Assembly: GCF_016901135.1 (NCBI RefSeq)
Contig: NZ_JAFEVL010000073.1
Span: 248,001-312,000 of the forward strand
Reading direction: 5' to 3'
Source of the DNA: Martinezella lusitana
GTDB lineage: Bacteria > Pseudomonadota > Alphaproteobacteria > Rhizobiales > Rhizobiaceae
Length of the DNA stretch: 64,000 bases
The notes beneath the pieces are model-generated. The model had not been told where the DNA came from and made no database searches. It saw nothing but the letters and a program-made list of their open reading frames with translations. A program made the translations under genes and the position numbers. Shown piece by piece: positions 28,123-35,320 of the stretch. Within the stretch, counting starts at the first letter, position 1. The number at the start of each line of letters is the position of its first letter.

Positions 28123-29075
28123 GCGCCTGATACCTCGCTGCGAGGTCCTTGGTTCTGTGAGACGAGCAGCACTTCCATGACTGCCATGCGCACGGCGACA
28201 CCCATTTCCACCTGCTCGGCGATGACGCTTTGCGGGCCGTCGGCCACCTCGGAGGCAATCTCGACGCCGCGGTTCATCGGACCCGGATGCATGACGAGCG
28301 CATCCTCCTTGGCAGCTTTGAGCGTCTCGGCGTCCAGCCCGTAAAAGTGATAGTATTCGCGCACCGACGGCACGAAGGCGCCCGACATGCGTTCGCGCTG
28401 CAGCCGCAGCATCATGACGACGTCGGCATCCTTCAGCCCTTCCTTCATCGAATGGAAGACCTCGACGCCCATGTCGGCGATGCCGGCCGGCAGCAGGGTC
28501 GCGGGTGCCACGACGCGGACGCGAGCGCCCATGGCGTTCAAGAGCAGGATGTTGGAACGGGCGACGCGCGAATGCAGCACGTCGCCGCAGATGGCGACGA
28601 TGATGCGCGAGAGCTTGCCCTTTGCCCGGCGGATCGTCAGCGCATCGAGCAGCGCCTGTGTCGGATGCTCATGCTGGCCGTCGCCTGCATTGACGACGGA
28701 GCAGGAGACCTTCTGGGCCAGCAGCGCGGCAGCGCCCGCGCTCGAATGACGGATGACAAGCACATCCGGCCGCATGGCGTTCAGCGTCATTGCCGTGTCG
28801 ATCAGCGTTTCGCCTTTTTTCACGGAGGAATTGCCGACCGACATGTTCATCACATCGGCGCCGAGCCGCTTGCCGGCCAGCTCGAAGGAAGACTGGGTGC
28901 GCGTCGAGGCTTCGAAGAAAAGGTTGATTTGTGTGAGCCCGCGAAGCGTCGACGTCTTCTTCTCGCGCTGGCGGCTTATCTTGACCGCCTCGTCGGCCTT
29001 GTCGAGAAGATAGGTGATATCCTGCTCGGTGAGGCCTTTGATGCCAATGAGGTGGCGGTGGGGAAAGAAGACCAT
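28119..29075 (-). CDS. pyrB: Aspartate carbamoyltransferase catalytic subunit
   Basis: Condenses carbamoyl phosphate and aspartate to carbamoyl-aspartate in pyrimidine synthesis. The 318-residue protein has the carbamoyl-phosphate motif FFEASTRTQSSFE near residues 53-65, the VIRHSSAG segment, HPTQALLDA, and the HPGPMNRGVE motif near residue 270. No regulatory subunit gene is adjacent; instead the inactive dihydroorotase-like gene is coupled by an ATGA overlap. The ATG at 29075 begins MVFFPHRHLIGIKGL. Confidence 0.96.
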   Translation of the reverse strand: MVFFPHRHLIGIKGLTEQDITYLLDKADEAVKISRQREKKTSTLRGLTQINLFFEASTRTQSSFELAGKRLGADVMNMSVGNSSVKKGETLIDTAMTLNAMRPDVLVIRHSSAGAAALLAQKVSCSVVNAGDGQHEHPTQALLDALTIRRAKGKLSRIIVAICGDVLHSRVARSNILLLNAMGARVRVVAPATLLPAGIADMGVEVFHSMKEGLKDADVVMMLRLQRERMSGAFVPSVREYYHFYGLDAETLKAAKEDALVMHPGPMNRGVEIASEVADGPQSVIAEQVEMGVAVRMAVMEVLLVSQNQGPRSEVSGA

Positions 29076-29260
29076 GGACCTGCCCTCTGGATGTCGTCAG
29101 GGGGTCTATAGAGAGGGAGCGCCAAAGGGGCAAGCGCGCGCATGCGATGAGCCTGCTTGTTCCCCATGCAATTTCGCCCGAATCCCGTTACAGCAGCTAT
29201 GCTGTTAGGAGACAAAACTTCCGGTTTCCTTTTGCAACCCTCTTGCTCTAAAAGCGAAAT

Positions 29261-30919
29261 ATGACCCAACCGACCCGGACTGACGACCCATTTGCTGAAC
29301 TGAACCAGCCGAGCCTCTGGTCCGGCATCAATGCCTATCGTTCCGATCCGTTGATTGTCGATCTGACCTCCGGCCTGCCGCGTTCGACACGGGAAGACCT
29401 GGAGCAGCTTGGTCGCTTCGTCACATCGCACGAGGCGCAGGAGCTGGCGCGCATGGCGAACCAGGGCACCCCGCAACTGCGCACGCATGGTCCGCGCGGC
29501 GAGCGGCTTGATGTCGTCGAATTCCATCCGGCGTGGCACGCGCTGATGCGCCGGTCGATGTCGTCGGGCCTGCATTCCTCGATTTGGGATGCGCAGGCCG
29601 ATCCCGAGGCAAAGGGCCAGTCGCACAAGGTGCGCGCCGCGCGCTTCTATCTGACGGCGCAGCTCGAATGCGGCCATCTCTGCCCGCTGACGATGACAAG
29701 CGCTTCCGTGGCAGCCTTGATGGCGTCGCCAGCCGTCCAGAAGGACTGGGCGCCGAAGATCCTGTCGCGCAAATACGATTCCTCCAACAAGCCCGCCATG
29801 CAGAAGAGTGCCGTCACAATCGGCATGGGCATGACGGAGAAGCAGGGCGGCACCGATGTGCGCGCCAACAGGACGACCGCCGACAAAGCGAGCGAGGGCA
29901 TCTACCGGCTCTCCGGCCATAAATGGTTCATGTCGGCGCCGATGAGTGATGCCTTCATCATGCTGGCCCAGACCAAGGAGGGCCTTGGCTGCTTCCTCGT
30001 GCCGCGGCTGCTCGAGGATGGCTCGGCCAACGGCCTGCAGTTCCAGCGGCTGAAGGACAAGCTTGGCAATCGTTCGAACGCCTCCTCGGAGGTCGAGTTC
30101 AGCGACACCTTCGGCTTTCTTCTCGGGACCCCCGATGCCGGCATTCGTACCATACTCGATATGGTGACGCTGACGCGGCTCGATTGCGCACTGGCCTCGG
30201 CCGGCATCATGCGGGCTTCGCTTGCCGAAGCCGTGCATCATGCGCGCGGCCGCAGCGTCTTCGGCAAGATGCTGGTCAACCAGCCGATCATGACGCGTGT
30301 GCTCGCCGACATGGCGCTCGATGTTGCCGCCGCGACCGCGCTCGCCTTCCGCCTGGCCGAAGCCTTCGACAAGGCGAGCGGCAGCACTGAAGACGCCGCC
30401 TACGCCCGCATCATGACGCCGGTCGCCAAATACTGGTGCTGCAAGATCGCTCCGGCGCTGATTTATGAAGCGATGGAGTGCATCGGCGGCAGCGGTTACA
30501 TCGAGGAGCGCCCGATCGCCCGCCATTACCGGGAAGCACCTGTTAACGCGATCTGGGAAGGGTCCGGCAACGTCATGGCGCTCGACGTTCTCAGAGTTTT
30601 GAACCGGGGCAAGGACCTGTTCGAAACCGTCTTCGCTGGCCTCGCTCGCGATCTCGGGCCGGCCGGCAAGAAGACCATCGATGTGCTGCGCGCGGCCATG
30701 GCGCTTTGCGAGCAGGACGAGGGGGCGGCTCGCCTCCTGGTCGAACAGATGGCGCTCGCCGCCGGTGCGGCCGAGCTCTATCGCCTCGGCGCCGGCAAGA
30801 TCGCCGATGCCTTCATCGAAACCCGCCTTGCCGGCGGCTGGCGTGCCACCTACGGCATGCTCGATGCGCGCTTCGACGCCAGCTATATCGTCGACCTTCT
30901 CTATCCGCCGGCGACTTGA
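29261..30919 (+). CDS. aidB: AidB-like acyl-CoA dehydrogenase family protein
   Basis: A 552-residue flavoprotein related to acyl-CoA dehydrogenases, matching the alkylation-response protein AidB rather than a fatty-acid enzyme. Typical AidB features are ECGHLCPLTMTSASVAAL, MTEKQGGTDVRANRT (FAD-binding loop) and the C-terminal core MECIGGSGYIEERPIARHYREAPVNAIWEGSGNVMALDVLR. E. coli AidB binds DNA and is induced by methylating agents. The ATG at 29261 begins MTQPTRTDDPF; a weak ribosome-binding site precedes it. I see no LexA or Ada box upstream. It is divergent from pyrB across about 185 bp. Confidence 0.9.
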   Translation: MTQPTRTDDPFAELNQPSLWSGINAYRSDPLIVDLTSGLPRSTREDLEQLGRFVTSHEAQELARMANQGTPQLRTHGPRGERLDVVEFHPAWHALMRRSMSSGLHSSIWDAQADPEAKGQSHKVRAARFYLTAQLECGHLCPLTMTSASVAALMASPAVQKDWAPKILSRKYDSSNKPAMQKSAVTIGMGMTEKQGGTDVRANRTTADKASEGIYRLSGHKWFMSAPMSDAFIMLAQTKEGLGCFLVPRLLEDGSANGLQFQRLKDKLGNRSNASSEVEFSDTFGFLLGTPDAGIRTILDMVTLTRLDCALASAGIMRASLAEAVHHARGRSVFGKMLVNQPIMTRVLADMALDVAAATALAFRLAEAFDKASGSTEDAAYARIMTPVAKYWCCKIAPALIYEAMECIGGSGYIEERPIARHYREAPVNAIWEGSGNVMALDVLRVLNRGKDLFETVFAGLARDLGPAGKKTIDVLRAAMALCEQDEGAARLLVEQMALAAGAAELYRLGAGKIADAFIETRLAGGWRATYGMLDARFDASYIVDLLYPPAT

Positions 30920-30935
30920 ACTGCACTCGGTTGAT

Positions 30936-31334
30936 TTATAGGGCGATTTGTAGACCGAGATGCTCGGACATCGGATCGAAATCCCGATCATCATGAAGAA
31001 GGGTATGGCCCTCTTCGATGCAGAACGTGCCAATGATGACATCTATAGTCTTGCGCACTGTAACTCCCTGTGCCCGCAGGAGGCGGTAGTTACGCGCAGC
31101 CTTGGTGGCAAGCGTATCGTTCAGCATCGGTCGAATGGTGAATTGGCGAAGATTTTGTTCGATCAAAGCCGCGTGTCGCTCGCTGCGGGCGCCTTGAAGG
31201 ACCTCGAGAAGAATCAAGTCGCCGACCAGAATATCTGGAGGTCCCGCCGCGATCATGCTTCGCAAGTGATCGACGGCTTTGGTCCGCGTTTCACGCAGAA
31301 GCGAAATCCATACGGAGCTATCAACAACGATCAC
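30936..31334 (-). CDS. vapC: VapC-type PIN-domain toxin
   Basis: Predicted RNase toxin of a type II toxin-antitoxin pair. The 132-residue PIN domain has the acidic metal ligands in place: IVVDSSVW (Asp5), LLEVLQGAR (Glu, about residue 43), KTIDVIIGTF (Asp, about 100) and LLHDDRDFD (about 118). The GTG at 31334 comes two bases after the antitoxin stop codon, giving the usual tight coupling. The frame is open far upstream, but that part overlaps the antitoxin and a GNAT gene and is not coding-like. Confidence 0.9.
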   Translation of the reverse strand: MIVVDSSVWISLLRETRTKAVDHLRSMIAAGPPDILVGDLILLEVLQGARSERHAALIEQNLRQFTIRPMLNDTLATKAARNYRLLRAQGVTVRKTIDVIIGTFCIEEGHTLLHDDRDFDPMSEHLGLQIAL

Positions 31335-31336
31335 GG

Positions 31337-31531
31337 TTATCGATCTCTGCGCATTTCTTCCAGATCGCCTTCCCAACCAAGTCCGGCGAGGTCGTCGACG
31401 GCTTTTTTCTGGTGATGCCAGCGAACGACGCTCCGAAGGGCTTCCTCGACGGTTGCTTTTTTCGTTGACTGTCCTGTCGCAGCCATCGCTTCTGCGATTA
31501 ATACGTCGTCGATTTCGATATTCGTTCGCAT
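31337..31531 (-). CDS. vapB: VapB-type antitoxin
   Basis: A 64-residue protein with an N-terminal ribbon-helix-helix DNA-binding segment (MRTNIEIDDVLIAEAMAATG) and the helix TVEEALRSVVRWHHQKKAV, then an acidic and basic tail that would wrap the toxin. It belongs to the VapB antitoxins of the DUF2191-like group. The ATG at 31531 is chosen; an ATG four codons upstream (31543) overlaps the operator. It precedes vapC by two bases, and a 12-bp inverted repeat at 31539-31574 sits just upstream as the likely autoregulatory site. Confidence 0.88.
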   Translation of the reverse strand: MRTNIEIDDVLIAEAMAATGQSTKKATVEEALRSVVRWHHQKKAVDDLAGLGWEGDLEEMRRDR

Positions 31532-31538
31532 TTGTAAT

Positions 31539-31574
31539 CTCATGTGTATAGCGATAAGAAATTATACACATGAG
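31539..31574 (-). promoter_or_regulatory. Probable VapBC autoregulatory operator
   Basis: A perfect 12-bp inverted repeat, CTCATGTGTATA / TATACACATGAG, with a 12-nt spacer. It begins 8 bp upstream of the vapB ATG. Ribbon-helix-helix antitoxins bind such paired half-sites, and its position over the promoter fits repression of vapBC. It also lies 43 bp before the divergent GNAT gene. Confidence 0.8.
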
Positions 31575-31616
31575 CCTGTGCGATGTAAAACACGAAAGCA
31601 GCGATTGAAGGTTTCC

Positions 31617-32234
31617 ATGATCAACCTCCGTCCGGTCCAGTCCGATGATATCGACCAGCTCTATGCCATCTCGCTGCTGACCGGCGACGCCGGCAAGGAT
31701 GCGACAGCACTTCACCGCGATGGCCGGCTGATCGGGCACATCTATTCCGTGCCCTATGCTGCACTCCACCCTGAAATGGTTTTCGTCGCCGAGGATGACG
31801 AAGGCGTCTTTGGTTATATCGCCGGCGTCTTCGATACGGTTGCTTTCGAGCAGCGCCTGGAGCGTGAGTGGTGGCCGAATCTGCGGCGCCAGTACGCCGA
31901 TCCCGTCGGTGATCCGGCACTTTGGGATGCCGATCAGCGCCGGATATCGACAATCCATCATCCGAGACGGACGACGGCCATTCTCACCGACCCATTTCCC
32001 GCACATATTCATATGAACCTGCTGCCGAGGGCTCAGGGAAAGGGCACAGGTACCGCGTTGCTGGATCAGTGGATGGCAAATGCCCGTGCCAGCGGCATCA
32101 AAGGGGTTCATCTCGGCGCCAATTCCGGAAATCATGGCGGCATCCGTTTCTGGTCGTCGCGGGGCTTCGTGCCGGTGGAACTGCCACCGGGTCTCGCGTC
32201 GGAAACGACTGTATGGTTCGGCCAGCCTCTCTAA
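31617..32234 (+). CDS. GNAT family N-acetyltransferase
   Basis: A 205-residue predicted acetyltransferase with the acetyl-CoA site in HIHMNLLPRAQGKGTGTALLDQWM (Q-G-K-G-x-G, about residue 137) and the C-terminal strand GVHLGANSGNHGGIRFWSSRGF, like O-GlcNAcase-type or YhbS-like GNATs. The substrate is unknown. ATG 31617 follows GAAGG; longer upstream frames run into the vapBC operator. Divergent from vapBC. Confidence 0.85.
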   Translation: MINLRPVQSDDIDQLYAISLLTGDAGKDATALHRDGRLIGHIYSVPYAALHPEMVFVAEDDEGVFGYIAGVFDTVAFEQRLEREWWPNLRRQYADPVGDPALWDADQRRISTIHHPRRTTAILTDPFPAHIHMNLLPRAQGKGTGTALLDQWMANARASGIKGVHLGANSGNHGGIRFWSSRGFVPVELPPGLASETTVWFGQPL

Positions 32235-32304
32235 ATCTGTGGATTTGCAGGCTTTGACGACATCGCTGATCCCAGCTTTGTTGTTCGCGCCAATTCGACT
32301 TGCT

Positions 32305-32336
32305 ACTCACCGCTCGGTGACAGATTGGAGGTGAGT
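32305..32336 (+). promoter_or_regulatory. Candidate TetR operator
   Basis: TCACCG-CT-CGGTGA (32307-32320) is a 14-bp palindrome, and the outer pair ACTCACC (32305-32311) / GGTGAGT (32330-32336) overlaps the ribosome-binding site of the following TetR gene. Such palindromes immediately upstream of a TetR gene commonly serve autoregulation. Confidence 0.5.
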
Positions 32337-32338
32337 CG

Positions 32339-32995
32339 ATGGCCGTTGCAAACGCAGCCGTTAAAATCCCGATGGAAGCGCCCGTATCGGAAAAGCGGGT
32401 GCGCAACCGCGCCGCAACCGAGCAGGCGATCCTCGATGCCGCCAAGCGGCTTCTGGCGGAGGAGGGGTTCCAGAATTTCGGCATCAACGCGGTAGCCCGC
32501 GGCGCCGGCTGCGACAAGCAGTTGATCTACCGCTATTACGGTGGCCTCGACGGGCTGGTGGAAGCGATCGGTACTGATCTCGGAAGCTGGGTGAAGGATC
32601 GCATTCCCGACGATACCGGCGGCATGTTTCTTCTGACCTACGGCGATCTGATGGAGCGGCTCGCCCTGTTGTTTCTCGATGCGTTGCGCGCCGATCCGCT
32701 GATGCGCCGCATCGTCGCCTGGGAAGTCTCCGAAAACAGCGAACAGGTCCGCAGGCTGTCCGAGGCCCGCTCCAAGGCACTCGCCGGCTGGATCGAGCGC
32801 ATGCGCGGCTCGCTCACCCCGCCGAAGGGAATCGACGCGCAGGTGGTCAACGCCATAATCTTTGCCGCCATCCAGCATGTCGTGCTTTCGGCCACGGTCA
32901 GCGATCAATGCGCCGGCCTTGCCTTGAAAACCGCTAGGGATTGGGAGAAGGCGGCAACGGCGCTGAAGCGGATCGTGCGCGGCGTCTACGGCTGA
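32339..32995 (+). CDS. TetR/AcrR family transcriptional regulator
   Basis: A 218-residue regulator with an N-terminal TetR helix-turn-helix (NRAATEQAILDAAKRLLAEEGFQNFGINAVARGAGCDKQLIYRYYGGLDGLVEAIG, in segments at about residues 22-78) and a helical ligand-binding domain of unknown effector. The ATG at 32339 has a strong GGAGGTGAG site. No efflux pump or enzyme operon is adjacent, so the target is likely elsewhere, apart from its own palindromic promoter. Confidence 0.9.
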   Translation: MAVANAAVKIPMEAPVSEKRVRNRAATEQAILDAAKRLLAEEGFQNFGINAVARGAGCDKQLIYRYYGGLDGLVEAIGTDLGSWVKDRIPDDTGGMFLLTYGDLMERLALLFLDALRADPLMRRIVAWEVSENSEQVRRLSEARSKALAGWIERMRGSLTPPKGIDAQVVNAIIFAAIQHVVLSATVSDQCAGLALKTARDWEKAATALKRIVRGVYG

Positions 32996-33125
32996 TGCCG
33001 GCGCTCATCCGGGAGATATCCACAAGCCCGCCGCGCCGTTAACCTTAACAATTGGTTTACATTGCGCCGCAACGGTTAACTCGGCAGTGTGAAAAGACCG
33101 ATTGTTAACTATTAAGCGTGCAGCC

Positions 33126-33299
33126 ATGGGGTCCAGACCCACAAAGTTAGTGTTTCTTGTCACGGCGATGATGTTCTTCGCCGTGCTGGCCCTAGATATA
33201 ACGTTGCCTGCGATGGTGTTGAGCGCCATGGCGCTGTCGAACTGGCTCGTCCTTTCGGCTGGGACGACGCAATATCCGCGTCGAAGAGGTGCCGCATGA
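33126..33299 (+). CDS. Small membrane protein of unknown function
   Basis: A 57-residue frame (MGSRPTKLVFLVTAMMFFAV...) with two hydrophobic segments separated by DITLP. Its TGA overlaps the ATG of the following DUF6105 gene (ATGA at 33296-33299), which supports translation and a shared role. No strong ribosome-binding site is seen, and I do not recognise a family. Confidence comes mainly from coupling and the membrane profile. Confidence 0.55.
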   Translation: MGSRPTKLVFLVTAMMFFAVLALDITLPAMVLSAMALSNWLVLSAGTTQYPRRRGAA

Positions 33300-33628
33300 A
33301 GTGGTTGCTGATATTCTGGGCTGCGCCTGTCTCGTTCTTGGGGGCATGGTATTACCTGTCGTATTACGACATGAGCTTCGGCATCTTCATGCTGACGCGG
33401 CAGACCCATGATCTGGTGTTCGATATCTACGGCAAGATCCTCGGCATTCCGCCGGAAACCATCCCGCCGCTCGTCGCCCGCGCCATCGCCTTCGACAGTC
33501 TCCTGGTTTTCGCGATCTTCGGTTTTCGCCGGCGCGCCGCCATCATCGAATGGTGGAGGCACCGTCAGGAGTCGAGATCGGACAAGGTTGCTCTGCCGAG
33601 CGCCGACAGCCTGTCCAAGGCGCCTTGA
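33296..33628 (+). CDS. DUF6105 family membrane protein
   Basis: A 110-residue protein with N-terminal hydrophobic segment (MKWLLIFWAAPVSFLGAWYYLSYY) and a second one near residues 60-78 (ARAIAFDSLLVFAIFGF), then a charged tail (RRRAAIIEWWRHRQES). I recognise it as DUF6105, a rhizobial family of unknown function. It is translationally coupled to the preceding small membrane protein. The last 64 bases run antisense over the end of ruvX, so the two genes share their 3' ends. Confidence 0.75.
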   Translation: MKWLLIFWAAPVSFLGAWYYLSYYDMSFGIFMLTRQTHDLVFDIYGKILGIPPETIPPLVARAIAFDSLLVFAIFGFRRRAAIIEWWRHRQESRSDKVALPSADSLSKAP

Positions 33629-34059
33629 AGAATAAAGCTCGCTGCGGCCGAATCGATGCGTTCGGCCCGCTTGGCACGCGAGACGTCCATTTCCAGAAGC
33701 GCCCGTTCCGCCGCAACCGTCGAAAGCCGCTCATCCCAGAAGACGAAGGGCAGGGCGGTCTTGTCAGCCATGCTGCGCACGAAGGCACGGGTGGCTTGTA
33801 CGCGCGGCCCCGAAGAGCCGTCCATATTGACAGGCAGGCCGATAATAAAGGCCGCCACCTTTTCCTTCTCGGCGAAGGCGAGCAAAGTCTGCGCATCCTG
33901 GGTGAACTTCACCCGCTTGATCACCGGGCGGGGCGTGGCGAAGCGGCGACCGAGATCGGACATCGCAAGTCCGATCGTCTTGGTGCCGAGATCGAGGCCG
34001 GCGATCGCCTGCCCGGGCAGGAGCGTCGCGGCTAGGTCTTCGATGGTCAGCGTCGTCAT
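33565..34059 (-). CDS. ruvX: Holliday junction resolvase-like protein RuvX (YqgF)
   Basis: RNase H-fold nuclease, essential in E. coli, implicated in pre-16S rRNA 5'-end processing and also annotated as putative Holliday junction resolvase. The 164-residue product carries the acidic motifs AIAGLDLGTKTIGLAMSD, FVFWDERLSTVAAE and ERIDSAAASFILQ. The ATG at 34059 (MTTLTIEDLAA) gives normal family length; an upstream extension of 26 codons is unlikely. The 3' end overlaps the convergent DUF6105 gene by 64 bp. Confidence 0.94.
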   Translation of the reverse strand: MTTLTIEDLAATLLPGQAIAGLDLGTKTIGLAMSDLGRRFATPRPVIKRVKFTQDAQTLLAFAEKEKVAAFIIGLPVNMDGSSGPRVQATRAFVRSMADKTALPFVFWDERLSTVAAERALLEMDVSRAKRAERIDSAAASFILQGALDRLSALGRATLSDLDS

Positions 34060-34176
34060 CAAGGTCTCGCTCTCGTCAAAACAAATTGAAGTCCGAACCG
34101 CTTTTCTTTGCCGCGGTTTGAGATATCTCCTAGACACCAGCCTGTCATTTCAAATCAAGCATTAAGGACAAATCCA

Positions 34177-34887
34177 ATGAAGATCATCTGGCTCGGCCAT
34201 GCCGCTTTTCGCATCGAAACGGCAAAGGCCAAAATATTGATCGATCCTTTCCTGACGTATAATGGCTCTTTTGCCGCTGCCGGCCTCGATATCAAGGATG
34301 TCGCCTCGGGCGTGACCCATATCCTGCTGACCCATGGTCATGCCGATCACGTCGGCGACACGGTTCAGATCGCCAAGGACACGGGCGCCGTCGTTCTCGC
34401 CAACGCCGATCTTGGCTCCTGGCTTGGCACCAAGGGCGTCGAGAAGCTGGAACTGGGCAATACCGGCGGCACCGTCGGTCTCGGCGGCTTTTCCGCTACC
34501 TTCACCAATGCGCTGCATTCGTCCGCCCAGATTACCGAGGATGGCGTCTCCCACGCGCTCGGCAACCCGAACGGCCTGATGCTGCATTTCGACGATGAGC
34601 CGAGCCTGTTCCATATGGGCGATACCGATATCTTCTCCGACATGGCCCTGATCAACGAACTGCATCAGCCCGATATCGGCATCGTGCCGGTCGGCGACCG
34701 CTTCACCATGGGCGGTGCCGTCGCCGCGCTCGCCTGCCAGCGCTTCTTCAACTTCAAGACCGCCATCCCCTGCCACTACGGCACCTTCCCGATCATCGAA
34801 CAGACCCCGGAAAAGTTCGTTGCCGGCATGGAAGGCTCGAAGACGACGGTCGCGGCTCCGAAAGTGGGCGAGAGCGTCTCGGCATAA
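34177..34887 (+). CDS. Metal-dependent hydrolase, UPF0173 (metallo-beta-lactamase fold)
   Basis: A 236-residue metallo-beta-lactamase-fold hydrolase of the UPF0173 family, related to the UlaG group. The metal-binding motif is LLTHGHADHVGD (HxHxDH, around residue 54), with a later HMGDTD aspartate and the terminal CHYGTFP histidine. The substrate is unknown. The ATG at 34177 has AAGGA ten bases upstream. The gene is divergent from ruvX and lies upstream of gatC on the same strand, a common rhizobial arrangement. Confidence 0.93.
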   Translation: MKIIWLGHAAFRIETAKAKILIDPFLTYNGSFAAAGLDIKDVASGVTHILLTHGHADHVGDTVQIAKDTGAVVLANADLGSWLGTKGVEKLELGNTGGTVGLGGFSATFTNALHSSAQITEDGVSHALGNPNGLMLHFDDEPSLFHMGDTDIFSDMALINELHQPDIGIVPVGDRFTMGGAVAALACQRFFNFKTAIPCHYGTFPIIEQTPEKFVAGMEGSKTTVAAPKVGESVSA

Positions 34888-34973
34888 GGATACCCGTTGC
34901 GTATGGCGGACATGGCCTTTATAGCGTGAAGCAAATCCGCTTTTGTGGATAATCTTGCTATCCGGAGAATGCC

Positions 34974-35261
34974 ATGTCCGTCGATCTCGCCACTGTCAAA
35001 CGCGTCGCCCATCTTGCCCGCATCGCCGTCAATGAAGACGAAGCGCAGCGGATGATGGGCGAGCTGAACGGCATTCTGGGCTTCGTCGAGCAGCTTTCCG
35101 AAGTCAATGTCGATGGCGTCGAGGCTATGACCTCCGTGACGCCGATGGCGATGAAGAAGCGTACCGACGAAGTGACCGACGGCAACAAGGCCGCCGACAT
35201 CGTCGCCAATGCGCCGAATACCGATCAGAATTTCTTCCTGGTGCCCAAAGTCGTCGAATAA
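34974..35261 (+). CDS. gatC: Asp-tRNA(Asn)/Glu-tRNA(Gln) amidotransferase subunit C
   Basis: Small subunit that wraps GatA and GatB in the complex converting Glu-tRNA(Gln), and possibly Asp-tRNA(Asn), to the amidated forms. The 95-residue product starts MSVDLATVKRVAHLARIAVNE and ends NFFLVPKVVE, both typical. ATCCGGAG precedes the ATG. gatA follows after 59 bp in the same direction. Confidence 0.96.
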   Translation: MSVDLATVKRVAHLARIAVNEDEAQRMMGELNGILGFVEQLSEVNVDGVEAMTSVTPMAMKKRTDEVTDGNKAADIVANAPNTDQNFFLVPKVVE

Positions 35262-35320
35262 AGGCTCCCTTCGAGCCCGTTCCGACCCGTTGCCTATTTC
35301 CAGATCTGAAGCGAAACAAG

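Noticed and set aside
28976..31042. 688-codon open frame on the minus strand
   Set aside because: Antisense shadow of aidB and its upstream region; composition is His/Arg/Gly-rich as in antisense of GC-rich genes, with no family resemblance or ribosome-binding site.
31335..32135. Long N-terminal extension of vapC
   Set aside because: It overlaps the antitoxin and the divergent GNAT gene; the PIN domain begins at the GTG at 31334.
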